A stretch of DNA of 64,000 bases. Source: Thalassobius sp034670005 (lineage in GTDB: Bacteria > Pseudomonadota > Alphaproteobacteria > Rhodobacterales > Rhodobacteraceae). The notes beneath the pieces are model-generated. The model saw only the letters and a program-made list of their open reading frames with translations. It was not told where the DNA came from and searched no databases. Numbering within the stretch: position 1 is the stretch's first letter; every line of letters begins with the position of its first letter. Shown here in pieces: positions 37,062 through 47,700 of this stretch. The translations under genes were made by a program, and so were the position numbers. The stretch is from NCBI RefSeq assembly GCF_034670005.1, contig NZ_JAXMOH010000003.1:310001-374000 (forward strand), in the 5' to 3' direction.

Positions 37062-37212
37062 AAACAATCGATCCGTGCAACACAGCGTTTCCTTGTTTCC
37101 GTGCCATTAACGATCCCTGACTTTACCCCGATATTGTCCAGTGCTTGCCCCAGTGCTGCCCGATTTCACCGTGATACCGGATGCTGAAGACGCAATACTG
37201 AAGGGTACGCAG

Positions 37213-38118
37213 ATGGATCGCCTGACCGAAATGGAAGCTTTCGCCACCGTAGTGGACCAAGGAGGCTTCACCGATGCGGCCAAGAAAATGGGGATTTCGA
37301 AATCCGCTGTTTCAAAGCATGTTTCCAGTCTGGAAGCGCGCCTTGGTGCCCGTTTGCTGAACCGCACAACCCGCCGGGTTAGCCCGACCGAGATCGGGCT
37401 GGCCTATTACGACCGCGCCCGCCGGGTTCTGACCGATGCCGGTGAAGCCGACGCCTTGGTCAGTTCGATGCAATCGGCCCCCTCGGGCCTGTTGCGGATC
37501 AGCGTCGCCACCGATTTCGGTGTCAATCATTTGTCCCCGATCCTGGGCGAATTCCTGTCCGATTTCCCCGACATCACCGTCAATATGGTGCTGAACAACC
37601 GTTACGTGGAACTGATCAGCGAAGGGTTCGACATGGCGATCCGCATCGGTGAGCTGGAAGACAGCACCCTGCGCGCCCGCAAGCTGACCGAGACCACCAA
37701 GCGGATGATCGCCAGCCCGAAATATTTCGAACAACATGGCCGGCCGCAGAAGATCGACGATCTGAACGAACACAAGCTGCTGCATTATTCCAACCAGTCG
37801 AACGGCAATGTCTGGAAACTGACCGCGCCGTCGGGCGAAAAGCGGCAGGTCCGCACCGCCGGCTGGCTGAGCGTGAATGACGGACAGTCACTGCTGAATG
37901 CGGCGGTGTCGGGGCTGGGGATCGCCTATCTGCCCAGCTACCTTTATGCCGATGCGATGAAACAGGGTCTGGTCGAGGACGTGATCCCCGAGTTGCCGAT
38001 GGAAACCCAAGGCATCTATGCGGTGTATCCGCCGGGCCGGTTCACCCAGCCCAAGGTCCGTGCCTTCATTGATTTCCTGGCTCATGCCTTTGCCGACAAA
38101 GGCCCGAGCATCTGGTAA
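37213..38118 (+). CDS. LysR family transcriptional regulator
   Basis: A 301-residue LysR protein with the N-terminal winged helix (FTDAAKKMGISKSAVSKHVSSLEARLGARLLNRTTRRV) and a substrate-binding domain (LLRISVATDFGVNHL, EGFDMAIRIGELEDS, GLGIAYLPSYL). The pattern is close to the CrgA/DsdC-like group. The start at 37213 places the HTH at the usual position near residue 18. No divergent partner is adjacent: it lies between an AEC gene and a chemoreceptor. It ends in a clear terminator, so it is monocistronic. Confidence 0.9.
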   Translation: MDRLTEMEAFATVVDQGGFTDAAKKMGISKSAVSKHVSSLEARLGARLLNRTTRRVSPTEIGLAYYDRARRVLTDAGEADALVSSMQSAPSGLLRISVATDFGVNHLSPILGEFLSDFPDITVNMVLNNRYVELISEGFDMAIRIGELEDSTLRARKLTETTKRMIASPKYFEQHGRPQKIDDLNEHKLLHYSNQSNGNVWKLTAPSGEKRQVRTAGWLSVNDGQSLLNAAVSGLGIAYLPSYLYADAMKQGLVEDVIPELPMETQGIYAVYPPGRFTQPKVRAFIDFLAHAFADKGPSIW

Positions 38119-38151
38119 GTATTTCCTCACGCGTTGATCAAGCGCCCCCTG

Positions 38152-38180
38152 GACCCTGGTGATTTCACCGGGGTCTTTTT
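38152..38180 (+). terminator. Rho-independent terminator of the LysR gene
   Basis: GACCCTGGTGA (38152-38162) pairs with TCACCGGGGTC (38165-38175), one mismatch, followed by TTTTT. It lies 34 bases past the LysR stop. Confidence 0.85.
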
Positions 38181-38518
38181 CTTTGGGTTTCCGCGAATAA
38201 GTAACCGGCGCGGCGCGGCGCGGGCTGCGGCGGAAGTCTGCAAGACCTTCCAAATCCCACATTCAGGGGTACGAGTTCGTCTTTGCGGTCCAGAATTTTC
38301 AGGACACGCGATAAAGGCAGCTGCCTGATTTGTAAGCATTATGAGGTGTTTGGTCGAATTTTGTGAAATGATTGGAAAATATTCTGCAATAATTTTCATT
38401 TAATGAAATTAAAAATAGTTTCCTAATATGAACTTGTGAGTGGGCGTATTTCTAATTGAACATCAAAGGTCAGGCAGATGTGCTTGTTCGGTTTGTGCCC
38501 ATGGCAGGAGTTTTTTCG
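38181..38518. other. Non-coding spacer before a chemoreceptor gene
   Basis: This 338-base stretch has no convincing gene. Its second half (about 38330-38460) is much more AT-rich than the surroundings (runs such as GAAATTAAAAATAG), as expected for a promoter region of the chemoreceptor. GGCAGCTGCC at 38318-38327 is a 10-bp palindrome. No FliA-type promoter could be made out. Confidence 0.6.
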
Positions 38519-40138
38519 ATGAGTCAGTTTCGTAGTCGCCGTCCAGGTCTGTTCCAAAGCGTCTCGGCAAAAATCCTGTCCATTCAGGCCATTTCCTTTG
38601 TTGCGATGATCGTGATCGGGATCGCGGGCTATCACGGCATGACCTCGATCACTGCACGTCTGCATTCTGTTCACTTTGATCGCGTCGTGCCGCTGATCCA
38701 TCTGAAAGAGATTTCCACCGGCTATGCGGTTGACGCGGTGCGCGTGGCGTCTTCTCCGGTGCATGGCGAACAAAGCTGGGCGCAAGCGCTGGCCGAGCTA
38801 CAGGCGGTTCATGCCGAAATCGAAAAGAACTGGGCCGCCTATACGGAAAATGATCTGTCCCCCGGGGAAGCCGCGATCTTTGAAGACCTGCAAGCAGCCC
38901 GGCCGGATGCTGAAAAGGGGCTGAACAAACTGGAGGCATTGCTGCAAGCGGAAGACGCTGATGCGCTGCAAAACTATGTCTTTTTTGATTATTCGTATGA
39001 GTTCGAACCGATGTATTTTGCAGTCAAGCGCCTGATGGAATATCAGCAGCGCGAGGCAGACGCGATGACCTATGAGGCCGAAGCGCTGGCCAGCGATCTG
39101 ACCAAGGCAATCGTCGGCCTTAGCATTGCGGCGATCGGTTTGGCGCTGATCGTGCTTTTGATGTTTAACCGCAAGCTGAAGCGGCAACTCGGTGCGGCGT
39201 TGCGACTGGCTGGGAATGTGGCCGCAGGCGATCTTCGGGAAACGGCCACCGTGCGGTCGCATGATGAAATCGGCCAATTGGTCGGGTCGCTCAACTCGAT
39301 GGTTCTGAAACTGCGGGACGTGGTGGGTGATGTGACCGATTCGGCGCGCAACGTGGCTGCTGCCGCAGGACAGACATCCGCGACCTCCGAGCAGCTGAAC
39401 CGGGGCGCTGTCGATCAGGCGGCGAGCAGCGAAGAAGTGTCCGCATCAATGACCCAGATGGCGGCCAACGTGCAAAGCAGCGCCCGCAACGCGATGGAAA
39501 CCGAGGACATGGCGAAACGTGCCGCAGAGGACGCGCGCCAGACCGGAGAAACCGTGGCAGAGGCGGTGCAATCAATGCAGACCATCGCGAACACCATCAC
39601 GGTGGTCCAGGAAATCGCCCGTCAGACCGATCTTTTGGCGTTGAACGCCGCAGTGGAAGCCGCCCGTGCCGGCGAACACGGGCGCGGATTTGCGGTGGTG
39701 GCGCAAGAGGTGCGCAAGCTTGCCGAAAATTGTCAGCAGGCGGCGGAAGAAATTTCAACGCTGTCGCGGAACACGACGACATCCGCAACCAGCGCCGGTG
39801 AAAAGCTGTCAAAGCTGGTCCCTGATATCGAAAAGACCTCGGCCCTTGTTTCCAGCATTTCGGCCAGCGCGCGCGAACAGTCGATCGGGGTTGATCAGGT
39901 TGCGACGGCGATCGAACAACTTGATCAAGTGGCGCAGCAAACCGGCGCCGCGTCAGAGGAACTGGCCGCCAATGCAGTCGAACTGTCGAGCCAGGCGGAT
40001 TTGCTGGAACAGACGATTTCCTTCTTCAAGCTGGACCAAGAAGAGCCCGCGCAGGACCAAGCGGAGCTGTTGATCATGCCGAGTTTCGCGGAACAAGACC
40101 CGCAAGCGGATTTCAAGCCGCTGAAGGTAGTCGCCTGA
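38519..40138 (+). CDS. Methyl-accepting chemotaxis protein
   Basis: A 539-residue chemoreceptor: transmembrane helix 1 at about 20-38, a periplasmic four-helix-like sensor, transmembrane helix 2 at about 196-216, HAMP to about 270, then the long signalling coiled coil with the highly conserved hairpin tip ARQTDLLALNAAVEAARAG near residue 370. The start at 38519 follows CAGGAG; an upstream in-frame ATG has no ribosome site. The C-terminus has an acidic linker and ends DFKPLKVVA. It is not next to other che genes; those are at 61-64 kb. The ligand is unknown. Confidence 0.93.
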   Translation: MSQFRSRRPGLFQSVSAKILSIQAISFVAMIVIGIAGYHGMTSITARLHSVHFDRVVPLIHLKEISTGYAVDAVRVASSPVHGEQSWAQALAELQAVHAEIEKNWAAYTENDLSPGEAAIFEDLQAARPDAEKGLNKLEALLQAEDADALQNYVFFDYSYEFEPMYFAVKRLMEYQQREADAMTYEAEALASDLTKAIVGLSIAAIGLALIVLLMFNRKLKRQLGAALRLAGNVAAGDLRETATVRSHDEIGQLVGSLNSMVLKLRDVVGDVTDSARNVAAAAGQTSATSEQLNRGAVDQAASSEEVSASMTQMAANVQSSARNAMETEDMAKRAAEDARQTGETVAEAVQSMQTIANTITVVQEIARQTDLLALNAAVEAARAGEHGRGFAVVAQEVRKLAENCQQAAEEISTLSRNTTTSATSAGEKLSKLVPDIEKTSALVSSISASAREQSIGVDQVATAIEQLDQVAQQTGAASEELAANAVELSSQADLLEQTISFFKLDQEEPAQDQAELLIMPSFAEQDPQADFKPLKVVA

Positions 40139-40201
40139 TCGGCAAGGAAACTTAGCGGCAGGCCGTGCCCCGCAGGTCTGACCCCAACCACGTCCAATTG
40201 G

Positions 40202-40229
40202 AACCCGATACGTCCCGGCGTATCGGGTT
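40202..40229 (+). terminator. Terminator of the chemoreceptor gene
   Basis: AACCCGATACG (40202-40212) and CGTATCGGGTT (40219-40229) form a perfect 11-bp stem with a 6-base loop, followed by CTTCCTGTC. It lies 64 bases after the stop codon; the T-tract is poor. Confidence 0.75.
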
Positions 40230-40375
40230 CTTCCTGTCTGCCGATGACGGAACGGGCCGGGATCGGGGGGCTTGCAAAACTCCTGCAAGGTTTTGCGCCG
40301 ATACCCTCTTTGCGTTGGGCCGGGGTTCTGACATCTTGCCGGCCAATCGGGAAATGGCAGCGGGGAGGCTTCATC

Positions 40376-41512
40376 ATGACCGTACTGACCGAAGATCAAC
40401 AGATGATTCAGGATATGGCGCGGGGGTTTGCCCGTGATGTGCTGGCACCGGGCGCGGCGGCGCGGGATCGCTCGAAGGTTATCGAACCTGAGATTCTGGC
40501 ACAGATGGGCGAACTGGGGTTCCTTGGCATGACGGTGCCGGAAGATCTGGGCGGTGTCGGGGCCGATTACGTGTCCTATGCGCTGGCTCTGATCGAAATC
40601 GCCGCCGGGGACGGTGCGGTTTCCACTGTGATGAGCGTGCATAACGCGCCCTTCAACGCGATCCTGCAACGCTATGGCAGTGATGAACAGAAAGACCGGG
40701 TGTTGCGCCCCGCTACCGCGGGAAAGTTCATCGGGGCCTTCGCCCTGACCGAACCCCATGCCGGGTCCGATGCCTCGGCCATCCGCAGCCGGGCGCGACG
40801 GGATGGCGACGATTACGTGATCAACGGCGAAAAGGCGTTCATCACCTCGGGCCAGATCGGTGAATGGGTGGTGGTCTTTGCCCGCATGGAAGGCAGCGAA
40901 GGCAAGAACGGGATCACCGCGTTTCTGGTCAAAACCGACACCCCCGGCTATCACGTCACGTCGGTCGAGGAAAAGCTGGGTCAGCGCTGTTCCGACACTT
41001 GTGCCTTGCGGTTCGAGGACATGAGGGTGCCCGCCGATATGCGGATCGGCGCAGAAGGCGATGGCTATCGCATCGCCTTGTCAAGCTTAGAGACCGGCCG
41101 CATCGGTATCGCGTCGCAATCGGTCGGCATGGCGCAGGCGGCGCTGGATATGGCGATCGACTATGCCAAGGACCGGCAGTCTTTCGGTCAGCCGCTGATC
41201 GCTCATCAGGCCGTCGGGTTCCGTCTGGCCGATGCGCGCACCGAACTGGAAGCAGCGCGGCAGCTTGTGCTGAACGCGGCCCGGATGAAGGATGCGGGCA
41301 TTCCCTGCCTGACCGAAGCGGCGATGGCCAAGCTGTTCGCCTCGGAAGCAGCAGAACGGATCATTTCCGCGTCGATCCAGACCTTTGGCGGCTATGGCTA
41401 CATGCAGGATTTCGCGGTTGAACGGATTTACCGCGATGCGCGGGTCTGTCAGATTTACGAGGGCACCAGCGATATTCAGAAGCTGATCATCACCCGGGCT
41501 CTGGCGGGTTGA
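40376..41512 (+). CDS. Acyl-CoA dehydrogenase
   Basis: A 378-residue FAD flavoprotein of the acyl-CoA dehydrogenase superfamily. It has the FAD/substrate segments AFALTEPHAGSDAS and KAFITSGQIGEWVVVFAR, the signature region QSFGQPLIAHQAVGFRLAD, and the C-terminal QIYEGTSDIQ with the catalytic glutamate E362. Pattern suggests short-chain or branched-chain substrates; the window does not decide. The start at 40376 has GGGGAGG upstream. It is convergent with the transglutaminase gene with no gap. Confidence 0.92.
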   Translation: MTVLTEDQQMIQDMARGFARDVLAPGAAARDRSKVIEPEILAQMGELGFLGMTVPEDLGGVGADYVSYALALIEIAAGDGAVSTVMSVHNAPFNAILQRYGSDEQKDRVLRPATAGKFIGAFALTEPHAGSDASAIRSRARRDGDDYVINGEKAFITSGQIGEWVVVFARMEGSEGKNGITAFLVKTDTPGYHVTSVEEKLGQRCSDTCALRFEDMRVPADMRIGAEGDGYRIALSSLETGRIGIASQSVGMAQAALDMAIDYAKDRQSFGQPLIAHQAVGFRLADARTELEAARQLVLNAARMKDAGIPCLTEAAMAKLFASEAAERIISASIQTFGGYGYMQDFAVERIYRDARVCQIYEGTSDIQKLIITRALAG

Positions 41513-42394
41513 TCAGTCCAGTGGGATGACATCGACGCGGTGGGAACTGACCTGATCCCCCGCGATCCGCACCACGCCCCGGATAGGTGCTACGTCGGAA
41601 TAATCGCGGCCATAGGCCGACACGATGTGATCGGCCCCCACCACCAGATCATTGGTCGGATCATATTCCAGCCACCCCAGTTGCGTCCCGCCCCAGACGC
41701 GGACCCAGGCATGCATTGCATCGGCGCCTTCCAGCCGCGGCTGACCCTCTGGGGGAATGGTGCGCAGGTACCCTCCGACATATCCGGCCGGAATGCCGAT
41801 GCCGCGCAGACAGGCGATCATGACATGGCTGAAATCCTGGCAAACGCCGTGGCGGTTGGCGAAGGCCGTTTCGGTGGCGGTATCGACATCGGTGGCGTCA
41901 GCATCATAGGTCATGTCTTCATGCAGCCGCTGCCCGATTGCCAGCGCCGCCTGAACCACGCTCATGCCGTCATTGATCGAGGCGCGGGCATAGGCCGTCA
42001 TGTCGGCATGGGGGCGCACCCGTGGCGACGCGGCGAGGAAGTGATGCGGCGATTCCGGTCCGATATTCCTGACCGCATGCAATTGCGCCCGCAGATCAGT
42101 CAGCGCCACGCCATCCGACGCCGCGAGCGGTGGCGGCGAGGTGCAGGCCACTTCGGTCAGAAGCGCCACGCTGAGCGCGTTGATCGGCATCTGAAAGGCG
42201 ATTTCGGTGACCTGATTGCCGAAGAAATCCAACCAGTCTCTGCGTTCGCTTGGTGGTGGCGACACCGTCACATTACAGTGCGTCACCTGTTGACGTCCCG
42301 GGATCGGCCTAGGGCTGACCCGGATAAGATTGCGCGCCGCATGAGAGGCGGCGGCATAGGTGTAGTCCTGCTGCATCCTGATTTCGTACCGCAT
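41513..42394 (-). CDS. Transglutaminase-like cysteine peptidase domain protein
   Basis: A 293-residue protein with a Bact_transglu_N-type region (residues 1-90) and a transglutaminase core with catalytic triad C185 (RHGVCQDFSH), H228 (DAMHAWVRV) and D245 (LEYDPTNDL). The start at 42394 is favoured by GAGG eight bases upstream; other starts at 42400 and 42403 overlap the preceding stop. No signal peptide is seen, so it acts in the cytoplasm. It is the third gene of an operon with a CP-ATP-grasp/alpha-E fusion and a larger transglutaminase, and may cross-link, hydrolyse or transfer amide bonds on a product made by those enzymes. Confidence 0.92.
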   Translation of the reverse strand: MRYEIRMQQDYTYAAASHAARNLIRVSPRPIPGRQQVTHCNVTVSPPPSERRDWLDFFGNQVTEIAFQMPINALSVALLTEVACTSPPPLAASDGVALTDLRAQLHAVRNIGPESPHHFLAASPRVRPHADMTAYARASINDGMSVVQAALAIGQRLHEDMTYDADATDVDTATETAFANRHGVCQDFSHVMIACLRGIGIPAGYVGGYLRTIPPEGQPRLEGADAMHAWVRVWGGTQLGWLEYDPTNDLVVGADHIVSAYGRDYSDVAPIRGVVRIAGDQVSSHRVDVIPLD

Positions 42395-42399
42395 CACCA

Positions 42400-44781
42400 T
42401 CACCTCATGTAAATCGATGACAGGCTGGTGCTGAGTTCAAAGAGTCGCTGGCGGATATCGTCGAAATCCGTGCTCTCGATGTCTTCGGGTCGGGCGCCGA
42501 TCAGGAATTGCTGAACCGCTGTGATCTGACGGAACAGGGTTTCACGCCACTCCGTGTGGTCGGGATTGCGCGGCAGATCGGGCACCAGGCTGCACAGGAT
42601 GTCAATTTGGAACAGGACCGACCGGGGGTTGCCCAGATCGAGCATCATCAGGTCCAGCACGCTGTAACGGTTGGGATCGACCAGAAACAGCCGCTGGTGG
42701 GTGGATATGCTGTCGCCATATTCGATCGCCAGATCGAGGCTGCCATTTGGTGCCCCGGCAGCGGTGAAGCTTTGCAACACATCGTTCAGCGTGATCGCCC
42801 GTTCCAACGCCCGTCCGAATTCAAGAAAGCGCCAGCCGGACGACCGGTACATGTTTTCCAGAACCAGCCCGCCGAAGCCTGACAATTTGCGCAGCAGAAC
42901 GCTCATCGCGCGGGCGCAATCGTCGCCGGCGCGCACGGTTTCGGCCATCCCTGTCAGCGTCTGGTTGAGATCGCTCAGCGCCACCCAGGCATCGACCGAG
43001 AACCTGTCGCGCACCTTGCTGGCGCAGTGGGTTGCGGCACCAATTTGCTGAATCAGCACCTCGGGCAAATCCTGATCCAGATCTACGCCAAGCCGGTCGA
43101 GATGCGCCGCCAGATGCTGTAACCGCTGCGAATGGGCCGGTTCGCCTTCGCTGATGCGGCGGTGATAGCTGCGGATCAGGCGGATCGTGCTTTCGGCCCG
43201 TTCGACATAGCGGCCCAGCCAGAACAGGTTGTCGGCGGCGCGACTGGGCAGGGCACCCTGCAACACCCGCTGATAGGTATCGCGGTTGGGGTCCAGCGGG
43301 TCACGCGGCACGTCTTTGTCCGACACCACCCAGACATCGGCGACCGATCCGCCCCGTTGCATCGACAGTGCCGAATTTTCACCGCCAGGTCCGATCCGGG
43401 CATAGCCGCCGGGCATCACCGCCCAGCCGGTGGGGGTGCGGGCCAGAAACACCCGCAGCACCATGGGGCGCGGCACCAATCGGCCATTTTCATAGCAGGG
43501 CGTGGTCGACAGGCTGACGGCCTCCTGACCGACAAGGGTGCCGTCCCAATCGTCGGGGCGGGTGAGGCCGTTGATACCGGTCGGGCCCATTGCGCTGATA
43601 TTGGAATCATGCGGCAATCCGGTCGTCAGAGCCGGGGCCAGCGCCAGTTTGTGGATGTTGTTTTGCACATAGGCACGGGCGCGTGGGTCGCCACACCACC
43701 ATGTTGCGATATTGGGCAGTTTCAGCTTCTGGCCCAGCAGGATTTCCGACAGCCGCGGCAGGAAGGCCATCAGGGCGCGGGTTTCCAGCACGCCGCTGCC
43801 CAAAGCATTGCTGAGGGCAAGGCTGCCAGAGCGGACCGCGCTGACCAGTCCCGGGGTGCCGATCCGGCTGGTTTCGTTCAGTTCCAGCGGGTCCGCGAAT
43901 TGCGCATCCATCCGCCGCCACAACATCGACACCGGTTTCAACCCCGAAACGGTGCGCACCATGGCCTGACCGTTATGGACGGTCAGGTCCTCGCCTTCCA
44001 GCAGCATCAGGCCAAGATAGCGGGCGATGAAGACATGTTCGAAATAGGCGTCGTTATTGGGCCCCGGGGTCAGGATTGCCAGCATGTCGCCATCGCTCAT
44101 CCCGCGCAGCGCGTCGCGGAACCGGCGGAAGAACCCGGCCAGCCGGTGGACATTGGTGTCGGGAAAGAAATCGGAATACATATGCGCGCTGGCGCGGCGG
44201 TTTTCCAGCGCGAAACCGGCACCCGACGGCGCCTGAGTGCGGTCGCCCAGCACGAACCAGCTGCCATCTGGATTGCGGCCCAGTTCGAAGGCCAGATGTT
44301 GCAGGTACCGGCCCGAACGGGGCCGGATGCCGACCATCGGGCGCAGCCATTCGGGGTTTTGCGCCAGCAGTTCCGCAGGAAGCTGCCCGTTGCGGACCAG
44401 CCGTTGTGGGCCATAGATATCGGCCACGACCCGTTCCAGCAGGTTGGCACGCTGAATCAGGCCGGTTTCGATCCGGGCCCAGTCGCTGTCATGCAGCAAC
44501 ACCGGGATATGGCTGAGCGGCCAGTCGCGGTCTTCGCCAGAGGACGTGGAATAGCGGCGAAAAAACACCCCCATGTCGCGCAGGTATTGATTGCCGCGAT
44601 GAAACCGGGCTTCGCATTGGGTCGGTCCCAGCCGGTTCAGGTAGGCAATGAAATCGCGCCAGACCGGCCGCATGACCCCCTGAGCATCGAACAGCTCATC
44701 CGCCGTGCCGTCAGGCACGCTGTAGCCTTCCGGCAAATTTGACGGGTCGGGCTGGTTGATCCGTTGCTCATCATCCGGCAT
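42400..44781 (-). CDS. Circularly permuted type 2 ATP-grasp protein fused to an alpha-E domain
   Basis: The 793-residue protein combines two domains that are often separate genes. Residues ~1-495 match the circularly permuted ATP-grasp pattern (GVFFRRYSTSSGEDRDWPL, RPMVGIRPRSG, YVQNNIHKLALAP, NPNRDTYQ region). Residues ~500-793 match the alpha-helical alpha-E domain (SRAADNLFWLGRYVERAES, YRSSGWRFLEFGRALERA, DPNRYSVLDLMMLDLGNPRS). ATP-grasp enzymes form amide bonds with ATP; this family is predicted to ligate amino acids or peptides. It is the middle gene, 6 bases after the DUF2126 gene and overlapping the next start. The domain fusion is the odd feature. Confidence 0.9.
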   Translation of the reverse strand: MPDDEQRINQPDPSNLPEGYSVPDGTADELFDAQGVMRPVWRDFIAYLNRLGPTQCEARFHRGNQYLRDMGVFFRRYSTSSGEDRDWPLSHIPVLLHDSDWARIETGLIQRANLLERVVADIYGPQRLVRNGQLPAELLAQNPEWLRPMVGIRPRSGRYLQHLAFELGRNPDGSWFVLGDRTQAPSGAGFALENRRASAHMYSDFFPDTNVHRLAGFFRRFRDALRGMSDGDMLAILTPGPNNDAYFEHVFIARYLGLMLLEGEDLTVHNGQAMVRTVSGLKPVSMLWRRMDAQFADPLELNETSRIGTPGLVSAVRSGSLALSNALGSGVLETRALMAFLPRLSEILLGQKLKLPNIATWWCGDPRARAYVQNNIHKLALAPALTTGLPHDSNISAMGPTGINGLTRPDDWDGTLVGQEAVSLSTTPCYENGRLVPRPMVLRVFLARTPTGWAVMPGGYARIGPGGENSALSMQRGGSVADVWVVSDKDVPRDPLDPNRDTYQRVLQGALPSRAADNLFWLGRYVERAESTIRLIRSYHRRISEGEPAHSQRLQHLAAHLDRLGVDLDQDLPEVLIQQIGAATHCASKVRDRFSVDAWVALSDLNQTLTGMAETVRAGDDCARAMSVLLRKLSGFGGLVLENMYRSSGWRFLEFGRALERAITLNDVLQSFTAAGAPNGSLDLAIEYGDSISTHQRLFLVDPNRYSVLDLMMLDLGNPRSVLFQIDILCSLVPDLPRNPDHTEWRETLFRQITAVQQFLIGARPEDIESTDFDDIRQRLFELSTSLSSIYMR

Positions 44782-44787
44782 CGGCGG

Positions 44788-47700
44788 TCAGATCCCCGGT
44801 GAGCGCCTGAGATCCAATGTATGCGGAAATTCCGGATGCGTTGTCTCGGGCGCGGGTATGTATGTCCCAGATGTATGACCGTGCGGTTCGAACCGCGCAA
44901 GCCTGCGCGCTTCGGCTTCGTTGCCATTGACCGGAAAGGTTTCGTAACTGCGCCCGCCGGGATGGGCAACGTGATAAACGCACCCGCCCAGAGCGCGGCC
45001 TGTCCAGCTGTCGTAAATGTCAAAGGTCAGCGGCGCGTTGACCGGCAAAACGGGATGTAATGCCTCGGCCGGTTGCCAGGCTTTGAACCGGACAGCGCCT
45101 ACAAAGGTGCCGGCCTCTTCGGTTGCGGCCAGTGGCACGGTACGTTGATTGCAGGTGACGACATAGCGATCTGGAGTGGGGGTGCTTAGTTTGACCTGTA
45201 GCCGTTCCACCGAACTGTCGGTGTAGCGTACCGTTCCGCCGATGGCGCCGGTTTCGCCCAGCACGTGCCACGGTTCCAGCGCCTGACGTAGTTCCAGCGT
45301 GTTGCCTTCATAGGTGACTTCGCCGCAGAACGGGAAGCGGAATTCAGACTGCGCCTTGAACCAGTCGGGGTTCATGTCAAAACCGTGATCTCCGAGGTCG
45401 CGTAACACGTCCATCAGGTCATCCCACAAGAAATGCGGCAGCATGTACCGGTCGTGCAGCACCGTGCCCCAGCGTACCGGTTTGCCTTTGATCGGGGCCT
45501 TCCACATCCGTGCGATGATGGCGCGGATCAGCAATTGCTGCGCAAGGCTCATGCGTGGATTTGGCGGCATTTCAAAGCCACGGAATTCAACCAGACCCAG
45601 CCGCCCGGTGGGACCGTCGGGGGAATAGAGCTTGTCGATGCAAATTTCGGCCCGGTGGGTGTTGCCGGTCACGTCGATCATCATGTTGCGCAGCAGCCGG
45701 TCGATCAGCCACGGCTGCGGTGCGGGACCTTCGTCGGGATCGGGAATCTGGCTCAGCGCGATTTCCAGCTCGTACAGGCTGTCATGGCGGGCTTCGTCGA
45801 TCCTTGGTGCCTGCGAGGTCGGGCCGATGAACAGGCCCGAGAACAGGTAGCTGAGCGATGGGTGCCGCTGCCAGAAGAGGATCAGCGACCGCAGCAGGTC
45901 GGGGCGGCGCAGGAACGGGCTGTCGAGCGGCGTGGCGCCGCCCACGACCACGTGATTGCCGCCACCGGTGCCGGTGTGACGCCCGTCGAGCATGAATTTA
46001 TCGGCACCCAGACGGCATTGCCGGGCTTCTTCATACACGGCTTCGGTGGTGGCAACGCAGTCGTCCCAACTGTCGGCGGGGTGAATATTGACCTCGATCA
46101 CGCCGGGATCGGGGGCGACGCGGATCACGTTGATACGCGGGTCATGCGGCGGGGAGTAGCCTTCGATATGCACTGGCAGGCCCAGTTTGCGGGCCGCCGT
46201 TTCGGCGGCAGCGACCAGTTCAAGGTAATCTTCGGCATCTTCGACCGGCGGCATGAATACGCACAGGCGACCATCGCGTTCTTCGACCGACAGGGCGGTG
46301 CGCACCGCGCCGCCGACTTCGCCGAGTTCCTGTTCGATAATATCCTGACCGGCGCGCCCGGCGGTGATGCTGGACACCGGTTGGGTATGTTCCGGCGTCG
46401 GTTCGGGTTTTTCACGTTTATTGTCGAAATCGGGCAGGTCGCCGCGCGGCACCGTCGGGTCGGTGACATAGGTATAGGGATATTGCGATTTCGGAAGATG
46501 CGGCAGCGCGTCGAGCGGCAGGCGGTAGCCGACCGGGCTGTCACCGGGCACCAGAAACAGATGGCCGCGGCGCATTTTCCATTTTTCCGACCGCCAGACA
46601 TGGCCGGTCGCCTTGGATTGCCAGCGCTGGATCGGCAGCACATAGCCCGCCGGATCGGTCAGCCCGCGGCCAAAGACACGGGCGATGCGATTGCGTTCTT
46701 CGGGGTCTTTCAGTTTCGAATTCTGCGGCGTGACGTTTTCGGGCAGGTTGCCTTCTTTCACGATCCATTCGGCGGGGTCTTCAAAGGCGGGTTGCACCAT
46801 GTCAGCATCCACCCCGAGCGTTTCGGCAATGCCGGTCATCAGCTTGGCCGCATCGTCATGAGTGGCGCCGGTCTGGGCGGTTTCCGTTGCGATCAGGTCT
46901 GGATCGTGCCAGATCGGTTTGCCGTCCTTGCGCCAATAGAGCGAAAAGGTCCAGCGCGGCAGGGTTTCACCGGGATACCATTTGCCCTGTCCGTAATGCA
47001 GGAACCCACCGGGGGCGAAGCGTTTTTGCAGCCGCCGGATCAGGGTGTCGGCCAGATCGCGTTTCATCGGACCAACGGCGGCGGTGTTCCATTCGTCGCT
47101 TTCGAAATCGTCGATCGACACGAAGGTCGGTTCACCGCCCATGGTCAGGCGCACGTCGCCGTCTTTCAGGCTGTCGTCGACCTTGGCCCCCAGGGTCAGC
47201 AGGTCGGTCCAGGCTTCGTCCGAAAACGGTTTGGTGATGCGCGGATGTTCGGCGGTGCGTTTGACCGTCATGTCAAAGTCGAAGTCGACCTCAGCGGCGC
47301 TGGCCATGCCGGAAATGGGCGCGGCGTTGCGGTAATGCGGCGTGGCGGCCAGCGGGATATGGCTTTCGCCAGCCAGCAGCCCGCTGGTCGGGTCCAGCCC
47401 GACCCAGCCGGCGCCGGGGATGAAGGCCTCGACCCAGGCGTGCAGATCGGTGAAGTCATGTTCGGTGCCCGAGGGACCGTCGAGGGCCTTAAGGTCCGGT
47501 TTCAGCTGAATCAGGTAGCCCGACACGAAGCGCGCGGCGATGCCCAGATGGCGCAGCACCTGCACCAGAAGCCAGCTGGAATCACGGCACGACCCGGTGC
47601 CGATTTCCAGCGTTTCCTCGGGCGTTTGCACCCCGGGTTCCATGCGGATGACATAGCCGACATTGGAACTTACCAGTGCATTCAGGGCCACCAGCTTATC